Assembly: GCA_022496805.1 (NCBI GenBank)
Contig: CM040103.1
Span: forward strand, 21,428,820 to 21,492,819
DNA: 64,000 nucleotides
Direction of reading: 5' to 3'
Source: Pohlia nutans
Lineage: Eukaryota > Streptophyta > Bryopsida > Bryales > Mniaceae
This document shows, one piece after another, positions 33,261-47,113 of this stretch. Below the pieces are notes generated by a model that saw only the letters and a list, made by a program, of their open reading frames with translations, was not told the origin of the DNA and made no database searches. Position 1 is the first letter of the stretch. The number at the start of each line of letters is the position of its first letter. Made by a program: the position numbers and the translations under genes.

Positions 33261-36200
33261 TCAAGTTGAAGAATCTGAGGGATCATGCCCACCCAAACTC
33301 CTGGTCGATGCGCTCAAGTCGTCACCTGATCTGCGTTTGTTGAGGCTGGCTCGTTGCATGAGTCGTACAAGAGCTTGGGTTACTTCGGACATTGCAGGAC
33401 GAAATTCAGGCTCCGGCTGTATCATTCAAATACATGTCAAGAATTCAGAAATGCTTTTAGCTTCCGGAAGTAACGCTTAAGAGTCTTCAAGCTTGTAGTC
33501 AAGATTCCGATCATGGTTGGTTTGTTAGCTTCGATTCAGCACGATATGATATTCCAATGTTCAAAATCCGGCACCCATTCCTACACAACTCCTAGACGTG
33601 ATTAGATGATCAGTTAGGACATGAACCGAGCTCTGAATTCGAGACTTACCTGTACACAGAGGGCCACGACATCAGCAAAGCGGGAAAGGGACTTGGCAGG
33701 ATAGATTCCCCTCAAAGCAGGGTCAACCATCCTGGCTAATGCATCAATATCGTGTAGTTGTGGCGTAGCCCACCGTACTAATGATTGCTCAGCTCGTGGC
33801 CTTGTACTGCATGAACAGTGAATGGTCAACAACTCATTATTATATACTCAGTCTTGATTAGTTAGTTGATTAATCAGGAACTCCTAATTATTGTGCTATA
33901 TGTAAATACATATTTTTTAAGAAACGTGTTTTTGGGTGAATGCTGCACATACATCTTTCATGTTGACTTCAGGGGAATGGGTCATATCATACATAACTAC
34001 CTACAAATTGACAGAATTAGAGAAAATCGTAGTATAAACCTGTCCAATGGCTTACGACCAGTCAAAAGTTCGAGCATAACCACACCAAAGCTGTACACAT
34101 CGCTCTTTACGGTGTAGATCCCAGACATGGCGTACTCAGGAGCGCTATATCCAAACGATCCCAGCATTTGAGTTGACACCTGTTTGACCATTTCACGTTA
34201 GATGTCAACAAACGACACTGGAATGAAAAGAAATGAAGAGGAACATCAGCTAAAAGTTGAAAATTGGAGTGCAACGTGTATGGGTGAGGCAAATCCTTGT
34301 AAACAATTATCTTACTCTTCCACAGAAAATATAGGACAGTACTTGACAACAAAAATGTAACTTCTACCTAGCAGGTCCTACAAACCTGCCGATCAGATCC
34401 GAGAGGCGTCAGGGCTGCAATTCCGCAGTCTGTGAGGTGAGGGTTGAGTTCATCATCCAACAACACATTTGCAGATTTGAAGTTACGGTGGACGACTGCT
34501 GGCGAGCATACTTCGTGCAGGTATCTGCAGTTCCACGAACGAAATTAAAAATTTGGCTATCGATGCTGGAACCCAGGTGCTGGGAACCCAATCTCATCAA
34601 CATGCTAGCTGCAAATCAGCGATTAGCAACTACATCAATGGTAGATTCTTTGTTGTAGGATGAAAAGCATTTGGCTCATCCTACCAGAAGGACCTCACAT
34701 AAACAAGATAATCATTCAACGCCTTCGTAATTCTTAAGACTCACTCGAGGGCGCGAGCAGCTCCGAGCGCAATCTTCACTCGTGCGTTCCACGTCAGACG
34801 TTTCGTGTTTTCGTCATTGGTATGAAGCATGTCGTTGAGAGTTCCACGGTTGACATACTGATATACCAGCAGTCGTTGTCCATGCTCAGCACAATAGCCA
34901 ACTAATTCAGTGATATTTGCATGACGCAATCTAGCCATGCCCAATAAGATCCCAAGGAAGTCCTGCTCATTTTGAATTAATGATGATGAAGAATCCAGCT
35001 TCTTCACTGCATATACCTGATCACAAATCACACACCAATCGGAACTTAAGCATCCATTTCGTTGAAAGACACTGTAGTGCCACGCGCTGTCAAACACAAT
35101 CGGCTGCGCGCGTTAAGTTGAAAGAAAAGCGGAAGCGAATCTCAAAATTGCAAAGGATAAGCTATGCATACTCTGGCGCTACTCTGATCGAATCTCTGTT
35201 CTGCCCAGCTGTAAGCCTCACGAATTCATTGTTTCAAAAATTCATTCATCACACAGGCGTTTAGTAACAACCTGGCCATCAGGAAACTCTCCTCGATATA
35301 CACGTCCCAAGGACCCCTCTCCAATCAGATTTTCTTGCGCAAAACTGGAGGTGGCGGTCTGAAGATCTGCCACAGAAAAGGCAATAGCTGGAACCACAGC
35401 CTTTGTGGATCTAGCAGGTGGTGGCCTACTGGGAGGGGGTCTAGTAGGACCATTCTCACCAAAATTCTTGAAAGACGGGGGTGCCTTGAGTTCCTGGGTC
35501 TTCACTGGAGAATTGTCATTTCCCTTTTCTCGCAGACTTACAGTCTTGTCATTGGAGTCAGCAAATAAACCTGATGTGCAATAGATGCCCACATAGAATT
35601 TCCTCTTAAACTGACTACAATGTGTATCCGAAAATTATAAAACCGTCCTCAAAATTCATCTCCGCAACTACACTTCAATCACGTGATTGTACAGAGCTGT
35701 TCTAATATACCAATACATGCATCACCAAGTATGTAGATTACAGCATCCAAGTAACACACAATCTAGAATTACTCTCCTGCAAAAGTTAAAAGCTTGAGAT
35801 CCAGACAACTAAGTACACAATTTGAAGCTCTCACCTTCGTCACCAAAGTTTTGATTCAATTGCACTGGTTTCTCTGCAAGATAAAAATTCAAACTTCAGC
35901 TTCTCTGAATGCTTTGAAACCTGCTGAGACGCTTAGAATGAAAATGGTCAATCTTAGAAGCTTCATATTTGTAGTACTTTGACTAAGGATGAGAATGTGT
36001 GTTGCTTGGGCAGTACGGCGGAATGCGTTCAGCTTCAAGTTTCTTTGCATTCTTCAGCAAAGAAAGTCGGAAATATGAAGTGCTCCAAATTAACTAACAG
36101 CAGCTTTTCCACTCTCTAGAGATTCAATCAACCAACCGCACAAAATGCTATCTGTCAACGTAACACAGAGGTTTACTCATACTGAATTCACACTAGCATT

Positions 36201-39200
36201 TAAGTTTGAACCGATGAAGCTGAACAATACCTATGGGTACTTGTGGGGTAAGTGGTCGTCGCCATGGGCGTTTACGACTTGCATTGTCTCGTTGGCCTGT
36301 ATCTCCGCGTTTTCTCCGGGAAACATAAACAAGGCACAAAACAACAACAGCTCCTGCGAGAAAAACCACAACTGTGACTGCAGCTATTCGTCGGTCAGTC
36401 CAAAATCCATTCTTGCCTGCCGACGATGGGGAACTTTGCGCCGTCTGTCGAGGCGGTGGGGGTATCCGCCGAGGAGGAGGTGGCTGTCTTGGTGGAGGTG
36501 GAAGTTGAAAAAGTGGAGGTGGAGGTCGAGTAATTGGTGGAGGAGGATGAGGAGATGGCGGTGGCGGTGCAAGTGGCGGTGGTGGTGCATTGCTGAAGTT
36601 ATTACCTCCAATCCTGTGAGAATGAAAGTACATGATTGGCTTCAATTCTACATTTTACAGACTAGCCATTAATAAGAGAGTTCTAAAGCACCAGGTAATC
36701 GCTCTTCTATCGTGTGGAACTGGAACTGCAGAATAGAATATCTAATAGACAAGGTTCTTAGGATCGGAGAAACTTTCACATGAATTGCACCAAGCTTCTC
36801 CATAAGCATGCCAATATTCATACCTTAAATCACGTGGGTTGATATTTGGTGGGAGCCAACCTGTAAATCTGTTGTTTTGAAGATTCCTGCAAATCAAACC
36901 GATATTTCAATATTTCTCTAAACAATCCTATGTAGATAAGTCACAAATTTTCTCCCTATAATGATGAAACAAATACTATGAATTCTTCCATGCAAAGAAA
37001 GCTGCACAACATTCCTCAATTGGTAAATATAACACATTATGATTCCAAAAAATGCGTGTCAGCTGCATTCCCTGGGGATTTTAAATATGTTGACGCACCA
37101 GCATGAATCACATCATGTGCATCAGATGATATTAGATCGGCTGTCTAGCACCACCACTCAATGTTTTTTTAAATAACAGTTGATTTTGATGACGTAATTT
37201 GCAAATGACTTACATTTGGAGCCCTTATGTGCATCAGTAACTATCAGGTCCTCGTAAAAGGAAGGACTTTGGAACTGTTTACGTAAGGACAGGGCAAGCG
37301 TCCTCACTTTGCCATTGCTTAACCTCTTCATCCTTTCCATGAAAGGTGAAGTTTTCTTCGGGCACTTTAAGAGATATTCTCACGATCCTACCAACCTGTA
37401 TTTCTCTTTGAATTGATCATATAGTTCAAGCAAGCATATTTCTCCAAAAAGGCACTTCAAATTGGTAACACAAAGCAAGCATGGAAGAGTACTTACAAGA
37501 GTTGCAGTTTTGTCATGTTCGACATAGACAGAGGCAAATTGCCACTCAGCTGATTGTCTTCCACATCCCTATATTATGGGAAAGCCACCATCGAAGTATT
37601 AAGGGCCAATAATGTGATTCTTCAGTAAGATCTATGAGGATGTCCACGAAACCAAGAATCAAATTATCAACTGACACTCCAATTATCACGCGCTAGTTTT
37701 GAAGTGACGAAAGACGAGAGGCCGTGTCATTGTCACTATCAATGAAGTATAATTGTCCATGTACACGAGGCTTACAGAGATATAAGATCAGACAAGTCTC
37801 CAATCGATCTTGGAAGTGGGCCTGTCAATCCATTGAAGGAAAGATCTCTGCGCCATCAGAATCGTACACGTTATCAGAGAACTTCTCTAGCATTCACCAC
37901 TTGGATGCATATATTTACAACTCGAAATTCTACGATGTTCAACATTGTTCCTATTTGGAAGCTTGTATAGCCACCCCGTCAGCAGAGGATTAAGCTTTCA
38001 GTAACTACAGTCTGCAACACTACGATGCTGAATGAGAGTCGTTTTTCGATACCGGTATTACTTAGGTTCCGTCATGTACCGAACAACTAGAGCCAGTTAC
38101 AAGCATCTAATTCATGAAAAAGGATAGGATGTTAAATACTGAAGAGCTAAGTTATGGAGCTGGTAAATGGGAAAGAGAAATATTCACTGGAGTAGAAATA
38201 CACGAGAAGACTTACAATACTCTCAACGACTTGAGCTTAGTCCACACGTCTGGAATACCATTCTGGAGTTTATTATGACTGAGGTTTCTGTAGCAAAGGT
38301 GCAGCGTCATTGACAGTAAAAAAAAAACTTCGAAGGCAACTTTAGAAACCTCAATAGAAGAGTGTAGTCGTTATTACAGAGGCCAATAAAAAGCATGAGT
38401 TAGAGATTTACAAATCTGTCAAGTTTGTTAATTCCTGGAGTGAGTAAGGGATGCTGCCAGTAATTGCGTTCCCTCCAAGATTCCTGTTTACAAACCACAG
38501 TAGCGAGACATATCTTTTCCTTTCAGTGAAGAGTCATTTGATGTAAAAGCAACTGAAGATTACAGAAACCGAAATATTTAAGAACTAATAAAAACATTTA
38601 AAAATCAGAGGAAGATACTGGTACTCTGATACCGGAGAAGTCTTACATCTGCCTAACAAGTGGAGGCAACTGATAAGGCATGTTGCCTTGAATGTTATTG
38701 ATGCTCACATCACTGCAGCAATAATCCAACCATACTTTAGTGCTAATGCAATACTGCTCATTAAGGAATTAAATTAACAAAATAAATTCTATGCCAAATT
38801 TACAACATCCTCACCTAATTCTTAAATTTGAGATAATCTGTAGCAACAAGAGTGAGCGGAAGTTACTGGTCTGGAAGTAAGAAGTCGGCACTCACAATAT
38901 CAATACCCGGTGAAGTCCGGAGATGGAGTAACCTAGATTTCCAGACAGACCCTTCTGATTCAAGTGCCTGGAATGAATCAGAGGTTAATGGAGCTGATTA
39001 ATCCGAGCATGATTCTTCCTGGATCTACTCAGAAATACTGAGAACTAAATGAGTTATGCTGCAAGTCTGCAAGGTAAACTACTCAAGTGAATGCCAATTA
39101 GTGACTACCTTAACAATCCATTATAAATTCATGTTATGGCAAACAAGAGGAGACGATTCCGATACAAGATTCTGATCGCAGAGAGAGTGTACATACAGCT

Positions 39201-39983
39201 CCGTCACATTGGACCCTGAGCAGACCACTCCTAACCAGCCAACTCCACATGGATCACCTCCGCTTGCGTTCCACCGGGTCAATTGCGAAGGTTCTTCCAA
39301 GGAGATATATAATGAGTTCAGTGCGGCCACTGCAGGTACATCCGGACAGCATTGAAAGCCTTAGATACGGTCAGACTCCAACCTCGGCAGCGGCTGCGAT
39401 TGTTTATGTCCACAGGCTCTCGCTTTGTAACTAATAAGACCGACGCGAGTAATAATGACAAGAATAAATCAGCAACAAACCCATGATATTAATTTCATCC
39501 TCATATGAGCGTTGTCTTCATATGCTTTCTAGGGCCAGCAATGGATTTGCAAAATTCGTATCAATTTGCAATGCCTCTAATTCCAGTAATTAACCCCTAA
39601 AGGACCAAGGATTCATGGTTTTAAACTGACAAGTTTAAACGATTGTATTGTGAAAATTATAATTTGAACGGGACCAAATTTTATATCACTGGAATTAGCG
39701 AAGAATACTACATATGTTGAATAATTTAATTTTTTAAATTAAAAAAATTAAATCTACATAAAACCCACTCAAAATTACTGAAAAAAAACAGGAGCCACCT
39801 GGTGGCCTTATGGTCCTTTAGGGGTTAAGGAAGACGCTCTACTACAGTAGTATCTTTCAGCAAGAATATTAGCATATGAGAGAGCAACGTACCATCCCTT
39901 GGATCAGTGATTCCATGAACAAGGATGAGCACTGATATCGCTGTGGCAACTGCCAGATGAAGTTCCAGAAGTCTCCACGCCAT
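33261..39983 (-). CDS. SRF: STRUBBELIG-receptor-family LRR receptor-like (pseudo)kinase
   Basis: Seventeen exons: 39983-39893, 39329-39197, 38967-38896, 38712-38647, 38483-38412, 38287-38216, 37847-37776, 37568-37497, 36886-36824, 36613-36231, 35873-35835, 35570-35272, 35016-34745, 34524-34386, 34179-34040, 33806-33650, 33416-33261. All phases agree, giving 765 aa. The order is signal peptide ([15 protein letters not shown]...), [17 protein letters not shown]-cap with WNASGGDPC, about seven LRRs each on a phase-2 exon of 63-72 bp, a Pro-rich stretch (248-294), a transmembrane helix (314-335) and the kinase domain. The P-loop GEGSLG (462-467) and Lys483 are kept, but HRD is HRN (581-583) and DFG is DCG (601-603), so catalysis is doubtful, as in STRUBBELIG. 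The family acts at the plasma membrane in tissue morphogenesis and cell-cell signalling. ATG 39983 is preferred over 40028 because it directly precedes the signal peptide. Confidence 0.95.
39590..39828 (+). mobile_element. TTAA-type MITE, family A copy in SRF intron 1
   Basis: 239 bp, very similar to 12578-12814, with the same perfect TTAACCCCTAAAGGACCA terminus inverted at both ends. The right end lies 65 bp from the end of exon 1. No direct repeat is visible beyond TTAA. Confidence 0.85.
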
Positions 39984-41989
39984 TATTATCGGCGAAATTC
40001 CCCGCTCTGTAATGAACCTCAACTCCACTACTTGACTTTCAGAGGGAAATTTGCACGTTTCTTTCTCCGTAAAGCCATGATCCGGCTCTCATCAACATAC
40101 TGTTGACATATACCAACGTCTTTTGTTCAGTCTCTACACAACTCCTCATATCAACTGTCTCAAAATTTGTCAGACTTTTTTGGAAATATTTTACTTCAGA
40201 CGAATGTATTTTCAACTCATTCATCACGATTTCATACGCATATAAGCACAAGGGGAAAGGTGGCAATAACTATTACATCGCAGAATCCAGCATCTAGAAC
40301 CAACTTCAGTCTCTGAGGCGTGAAATTAAGACGGTCAACGTAGCAAGTAGCAATTAAGTAGCAGAGGGAGGAAAAAAGAAAAAAAACCTACATGAAATGC
40401 ACATGTAAGGTGAGATATTCCCACCTATGACCACACAATTCTCTACGTCCAAATGCTCGAACGTTAGCAGGTCGAAGAAATTCCGAATTCCTCGAGGTAT
40501 TTCTTATTTAACTTGAGAGCCAGTAAATTGATATTAGAGAGGGATAGCGGAAGTAAAAGTGGCCTGACGAAAAAGGAAAGTGAAATCGAAGGTAATCCAG
40601 GAGTTAGACTTAAGAAGTCCGGTGTTATTTCTGCGGTACAGTATGTTCCTCCTGAGATGGCTAATGAATTGAATCAGAGAGACGGCCGTTTTTAATCATC
40701 ATTTCTTCGTACGGCAGGAATATTGTCACTCCCTCGAGGATAGTTAGCTGCATGCAAACTAAAATGTTAACAATGAATATACGGAGTAACATTTTAGCCC
40801 TCGGTACGTACATGCATTACAGCTAGTGAAATGGAATTCCAATTACCAGTGTTGAGCAAAGCAAAAAAAAACTTGACACGAGGAAAAATATGACAGACGG
40901 TGTTACGTACATGCAGAGGTAACCTGTAGAAAACACAGACTCCAGATGCAATGAACAAAAAAGGAGAGACGACTGATGAAACATGCATGCCAGGTCTCGC
41001 CGTGATTTCTACGAATATCCCGTAAGAAACCAAAAAAAACACGGCGCAAATTGTAAAACTATTTTGAACATAGATTTATGTAACTGAATTTTGAAAATAC
41101 AGCACTACAGAGTACACTAATTAAATGACCACATGCTTAGAGAGGAATATAGTACTCCGTACTGGCTACTATGAAAATCTCAAATGCGGAATGAGTGACA
41201 ATAGTTCACCTCTATACCACAGAGTGAACTACAGCGTACCGGCAGTGAACGACAGTGCACCTGCAGTACGTGAACTACTTCGCTTCATTGTACTCAGAAG
41301 CAATCAAGTCAAACCGAATAAAAAAATAAAACATCTCTCCAAAATCTTACCTAAGCGAGCGCGATCGAACCAGAGGCAAGAACAAAAAAACTCAAACTCG
41401 CAAAAAACAAACGCAGCAGAGCTTCAATCTCTTTTCAGTTGCCTACAGCAAACAGACATTAAAATACCTATATATGAGAAAAACAGAAACGCAATTCCGG
41501 ATACTGTAAACCTGGCAATGGCGCATTGACGGAGCTCAACAACTGGCATGCGATTCAAAAAACCAGCTGCAAAGTCTGAAAATGGCGGAAAAACGCGAGG
41601 GGTCACCAAAATGAGCGGTGAAGGGGTCAAGAGAAAGCTTACAAGAGCGCGGAGAACGCAGAAGCGGCTGTGCAGAGGCCGAGAAACGCATTGCGCATAC
41701 GATTGAGCAGCGCCAAATGACTGAGGCGAGTGGAGGGAGGCCGGGAGGGAGGGCGACGACGGAGGCTGGCTGTGCAGTGAAACCGACTGATGCCCGCGGA
41801 CACAACTGCTGTCAGTCCCCTATCGCCGCGCCAATGTAAGAGCCCTGTGGGCGTGTCGTTCATTATGACGTGGAACTGGCCCCAGGGGTCACAACATCGT
41901 ACACTCAGAACTCTTTTATATCACCACTTGAGGTACATGTAGAAAGTGTCCAGTTACAAGTAAGTTAGGAAGTGAGTAGTCTTGTAGCA
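39984..41989 (-). promoter_or_regulatory. 5' flank of the SRF gene
   Basis: No gene is convincing. The 134-aa frame at 41125-41529 (+) has no recognisable motif. A GC-richer block at about 41530-41860 could be an upstream non-coding first exon or promoter of the - strand SRF gene. No core element was assigned. Confidence 0.35.
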
Positions 41990-42095
41990 ATGGACCTTTG
42001 TCCGGTGGGCATTGGCTCATTGTCAAGACGAACAGACACTTTATTCACGCCGGCCTCGAAAGAGGACCGGAGTTCATATCTATCTATCTAAGTTA
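41990..42095 (+). mobile_element. Possible LINE 3' tail
   Basis: A hairpin CCGGCCTCGAAAGAGGACCGG-like segment (about 42048-42070) is followed by a short TATC repeat (TATCTATCTATC). A terminal hairpin followed by a short microsatellite tail is a common pattern for non-LTR retrotransposon 3' ends. No coding part precedes it, so this is a weak call. Confidence 0.3.
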
Positions 42096-42116
42096 GGAAT
42101 CCGTGTATAGAGTAAA

Positions 42117-42338
42117 CTACACTAAATAGGTAGATTAGTGTTAGATACACTAATTTACATAAACACGTTGTAAGTTTTTACTGTTGATCAATTTTTTTAT
42201 CCTCTATATTAGTCAAGATGGGGATCTTTCAATAGTATTGGAATCAATGTCTTTGGTAAAAAAATTTGTCGAGAGTAAAAACCTATAATATTTTCAAATC
42301 TTATAATTATCTGACACTAATCTACCTATTTCGTGTAG
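42117..42338. mobile_element. MITE with 31-bp inverted repeats
   Basis: 42117-42147 (CTACACTAAATAGGTAGATT, continuing AGTGTTAGATA) is inverted at 42308-42338 with two mismatches. The 222-bp element has no coding content, and no clear target duplication was found. Confidence 0.8.
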
Positions 42339-43556
42339 CTCAAAATGGTCATTTTGAAACCTATATTATCGAATGTAGTAAAACAATAAACCTCGATTTC
42401 TAAGTGATCTAGAAAAGTCACCCCAAATTTTATTTTTAATCAGTTTAGTCAGTTTTCCACGGAGGGTGAGAAATAGACAATGGAAAGTGTAGGGTAAACC
42501 TATGCTCCTGACTTTCTTCAATAAATACATAAGGTTTTTTGAGCTCTTCTATTGTTGATCTCATAATCTTGGCCACTTTTCTCAAATCACTCTAGCAAAT
42601 TCGGAATTATGGGCAAGTTCACATCAATTTTCAGCCCCGAGTTTTCAGCTAAAAATTGGGTGGTGAGGCATTGTATTTAATGTTAATGCTTCTATCAATT
42701 GCTAATATTGAAAAGGATAGACTCTTCTAACTGCTAAGAACCTTACATAAAGATGCCTCAAGAGCATAGGCCAAGTGCATGTTTATTTGGAAAATCAACG
42801 AGGGAGAGAGGCTTCCCTAGCGTAAACCCTGGAGGAATGAGTGACAAATGGCTACGCTGAATGGCATATTTAGTGTCATGGGGCACTATTTTTAAAGTTA
42901 AACACTTAGGGAGATGAAGTGGCCTTAAAGTTAAAATTGACAAAAATGAATGTAGAGTGTGTTTCAATAACACATGGTAACAATTTAATAAATATGGTAT
43001 GCCACCTCATATCACTCTCATTACTTAAAAAGAACATGACACTCTTAATAAAAGCAAGAATGACAAGTGGCAAACTCTTATGTAAGGTAAAGGGCTCCAA
43101 AACCAACAAGGTTCTAATTTCAATAGAATCTAGATACAATAATCATCCTAGAACCTAAATCTAGGCAGACCATAGATAGCTTATCATTTTGATCAACATT
43201 CAATAAAAGCTCTATGATGTGCCTAGATTTGTGTTCTAAAATAAATCCATGGTTTAGAATATTTTTTGAATTAGAACCCCTTTGGTTTTGGAACTCTCTA
43301 CCTTAGTGACAAGGGACACTACCTCTCTTCACCTTTGAACAAATTGTAGTAAAAGACATCAAGTCTCTTCGAACACTAAATATACCATTCAATGTAGTCT
43401 TATAGTGATTTCTATGCATGTTGGCCTACGCAATGTAAACATCTTTGTTTTCTATGGAGTATAGACCTCAGGGTGGTTTGCGTAGAGACTGTTTCATCAA
43501 AAAAGATGGAAAAACTAATTTTCTATGTATTTGAAGACCACCAAACTCTTACATAC
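42339..43556. other. Gene-free stretch
   Basis: AT-rich. Small overlapping frames on both strands at 42.76-43.16 kb lack motifs. No bounded repeat is seen. Confidence 0.45.
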
Positions 43557-43920
43557 TTAACCCTTAAACTTCAAGAGGGCCTCAGTGGGGCAACCTGGAA
43601 GGCATTTAAATTTTCGGAGGGAAGAAAAAAAAACCAAAAAAATTGCAAAAACGGTTTTGCTCGGCACAGTTGGCTAGTACTATAGTAATGCAGAACTTCA
43701 GCTACCCCAACCTCAAAACTCGTTCAATTTGATAACTTTTATTACTTATCAACGATTCCACAATCTCTTAAATAATGCGCAGATCTAGAATCTAGATTGC
43801 TTTTTCAGTATTTTTCAACGCACCAATCCTTGCTTGATTTAGTTGACTCAGAAAGTCGACTTTTTTCATTATTCTCTTCTAAATAAGCATATAGAGCTTA
43901 CCTTGACATTTAAGGGTTAA
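43557..43920. mobile_element. TTAA-type element, family I
   Basis: The left end TTAACCCTTAAACTTCAAG and right end CTTGACATTTAAGGGTTAA are inverted with a few mismatches. It is 364 bp with no direct repeat outside TTAA. Confidence 0.7.
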
Positions 43921-44917
43921 CAAAGAGAGACCACTAAGCTCTTCCATGCCTTATAACTATTTGGAGTGAAAAAATAAAAGTATATTAAAGCAAAACCCAT
44001 GACATCTTATTCAAACTCAATGTGACTTTAAGGCTTAAGCCCTAAGTTTCTAAAGGGTTTGGGCAAGACCTAAATGTATTAAAAAAATGAGGCTTTTTTA
44101 ACTTTTTTGAGGTTCAAGTTTGAAAAACAAATGCAAGTCATCTTCGTTGAAAAACATCCGCACGGTCGAATTTGAAATAAAATGCATGGATTTATTTTAA
44201 TAAGTTTAAACGATTTCTCTTTTAAAAATTCATTAAAAATATAATTTTAATACTCTAATCTTGTAATTCATTATGATTGGTTAAATTCATTATGCTTCAA
44301 TAACGGTGAAGTTTTATTTGAAATTTATTATGGTTCTAGGAAGTTGTCTTGAGATCTCTTTGTTAGCAATCAAAAAATAATTTATGGATTGAAATGTTCA
44401 ACATCATGCAAAAGATGATCCAATGTTGTATAATATGCACTCTCAGCCAATCATTCCAAAATTCATAAGATATTGAATATTTTGTATTTTTCATATAATT
44501 GAAACAATAACCTCTTCTAAAATAAAATATCAACAGATTTCAACATTTCACTTAATCCAACCATATGCATGTCATGGAAAAGTCATCATCTACAACTTTT
44601 ATTTGTATGTCACCGTCCAAGAATGAATTTAGTGTACATTTAATAACTCAAAACCTTAAATTACTTTTTTGTTGAAATGAAATCTCACATGGAATGAATG
44701 AACCTAGTAAATTCAATTTCAATTGTACAATGATTTTGTACATCATCCAAAAAAATGTCACTTAAGCGTTAAAAATAACTCTAATTTTGGGTTTTGGTTT
44801 GGGATATTTCCGAATAGTTTTATAATAGTTTTGAAATCTATTTTGAAATTATTTTTGAAATATAATTTTTGAGTCTGGAAAAAAGAAAATTATGAGAAAA
44901 AAAAAGCAAAAAAGAAT
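43921..44917. other. Gene-free AT-rich stretch
   Basis: About 1 kb of AT-rich DNA. Nothing with defined ends or coding signal was recognised. Confidence 0.45.
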
Positions 44918-45180
44918 TACTACCATAGTACCATAGTTGGGTCGCTACCCTACAAATGAATATTTCATATTTTTTGAAAAATAAGGCTCATTCTTCAAAA
45001 TAAAATAAAATCTTGGTTTTAATTTTTGAGCCAAAGATGATTCCAAATGGCCCAAAATAGCTTATAAATAGAAAATATAGCTAAAAAATATTTTTTCCCT
45101 TCCTCATAATTTCCAATTTTTCACATTTTATTTTTTTTGAATTATTTTTTGGCGACCTAGCTATGGTACTACGGTAGTAG
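44918..45180. mobile_element. MITE with ~28-bp inverted repeats
   Basis: TACTACCATAGTACCATAG then TTGGGTCGC at the left is inverted at the right as GCGACCTAGC then TATGGTACTACGGTAGTA. About 263 bp, non-coding. Confidence 0.75.
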
Positions 45181-46769
45181 GCCCTTTGTATGTACCCATA
45201 CATTGTTTAGGCTTCTTTATGACTCGAAGATTGGACTAAGCTCTATGTCCGTATATACTAGACCGTAAACTTAAATGGAGTAACTTAATTGCGAAGCTGG
45301 GCTTTCTGCATGAGAAGCAACAGATCTTGAGCATGATGACACAAGTAGAATGCGCTTTCGAAATCATTGTTGGTATCAATTAGTGGTACCACGCAATCTC
45401 CGTCAATATTTCTAACTTATTGTCTCAACATGATTGGTAAGAAATTTCTTAACATTATGATGAACTTGCCATAAATAGTTAAATCGTCCATTGCACTTTC
45501 ACTCCCTCCAGCTTTAATTTTCATCCGTGATGATGCACTGCTACAAATTCAGAAGGACAGATTCATGCAACACAGGTTCCTGATGACTTCTCCTCTTTTA
45601 TCAAGATATCCCATCCAACAAAGAGCCCCATCTCTGTACAAACTGACTGATCATGATGATCATCTGCACAATTTTGCCAGCCATGTCCATTTCTTCGTCC
45701 ATCGCTACAATGTTGGGAATTTTCTAAATCCCCGACGTTAATGCAAGAGGACAAAAATTGCCCCCTATTTTGAAATAACTCTTAAAAAAATAGTCCTTTC
45801 TTCCGAAGGTTTGAAATTTTCAAGGGGGTCTCCCTTGACCAAATTTTGACCGTAAGCTCCGACTTTGCAAAAACAATTGTCAAAAAATATCTTAGGATGC
45901 CCAAAATCAAAATTTCGCAAAATGAGCCCATGGGTGAATAGTGATTGCATTAATGTTGGGGGATTTAGGGTCGGGACAATGTTGGAGTTATTTTTTGAAA
46001 GTCTAAGGGGAAGATTTTTGAAGGATGCCGGTAATTTTCCACCATAATCAATATTCAACCGGGTTTTCACATGGCTACTTTGGCCTTTGACTTTGTTTGT
46101 AACTAGGAATTGAAATGTCCTTAAATTTTAGATTGGTAATTATCTTGAGGTTTTAAATTTGAATTGGTTTTTTGAGTGATTGGATCAATTTACTCTTTGA
46201 TTTTTCCCAAACATAAGCAACTGCAAGCTCAATGTTTAGAAAGATTAGGTATACGGTAACTCTACAGCCTTAGGACCACATGTCAAAAATAGACGGTAAC
46301 AAAAGCAAACACAAGACACCGAAAACCAAACTAATTCACCACTCTAGGTCCCCCTCTAAGTTATAGACTGAGACCCTTGTCTCGCTATTTTATCCTCAAC
46401 CCTAAACCGTTGTATATTCCCTCTATCTAATGTTATTACTCGCTACGTCCCATAAAAAGACCTCCTTGTCATTGAAATCCATGAATGAAGCGTTGTTTTC
46501 ACTAAAATCTATGGATAAAGCTTAATTCCATGATTACAAAAGGGAGTATGTTGACTATGATGCAAATCCATTGATTCAGTGAGAATAGAGTGAGTATTTT
46601 GATTGTCAAAAAGTGTATACATGATCAAAATCCATGACAATAACCCATTATTAGCAAGATCAAAATCCATGGATGGGGCCAGGCCGCCAGGGTCCTCTCT
46701 TGCTACCCTAGCAACCCTCGCAACTCAACCCTTCCATTGCAGAAATCTTCTCTTGTTGTTTGGTAGACC
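45181..46769. other. Gene-free stretch
   Basis: Small frames at 45563-46070 (-) and 45865-46047 (+) overlap each other without motifs. No gene or clear repeat. Confidence 0.45.
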
Positions 46770-47015
46770 CTTCTCATACTGCCACACCAAGCTCCAGTCC
46801 AATCACCTTCGGAAATGCAGCAGAGAATTCCAATGTCCCGCCCACACCATTCCTTGCGAATGCCAACAATCCAAGATTTTATTACGTGGACGTGATGAGA
46901 GTCGGTGTTGGCCAACACTCCTCCCTCAGCATCCCAGATTGATAGCCATGGCAATGGCGGTGTCATCCTTGACCTTGACTCTGGAACCACCACAGGGAGA
47001 AATAAAGACATTCCC
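46770..47015 (+). pseudogene. Aspartic protease (pepsin-like A1) pseudogene fragment
   Basis: One frame (from about 46770) reads SSPITFGNAAE..., then TPFLANANNPRFYYVDVM and VGVGQHSSLSIPD before a stop at 46940-46942. The adjoining frame then continues IDSHGNGGVILD and DSGTTTG (about 46938-46990). This order (FG, TPL, FYYV, VG, IP, D-GNGG-ILDSGTT) is the second half of plant nepenthesin-type proteases, with the second catalytic Asp in DSGTT. The frame switch, the extra two residues before DSGTT, and the absence of the rest of the gene mark it as a decayed fragment. A long unrelated frame (46603-47076) overlaps and is a shadow. Confidence 0.75.
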
Positions 47016-47113
47016 ACATGGGATTTCATATGGGAAGTGGGACAAAATTTCCAGAATTGTAACTTTCTTGGGATGATTGTACTGTATAATTATTTTATTT
47101 TATTTTTTGAAGC

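Noticed and set aside
46603..47076. 157-aa continuous frame
   Set aside because: It lies in a different frame from the clear aspartic-protease similarity and has no motif of its own.
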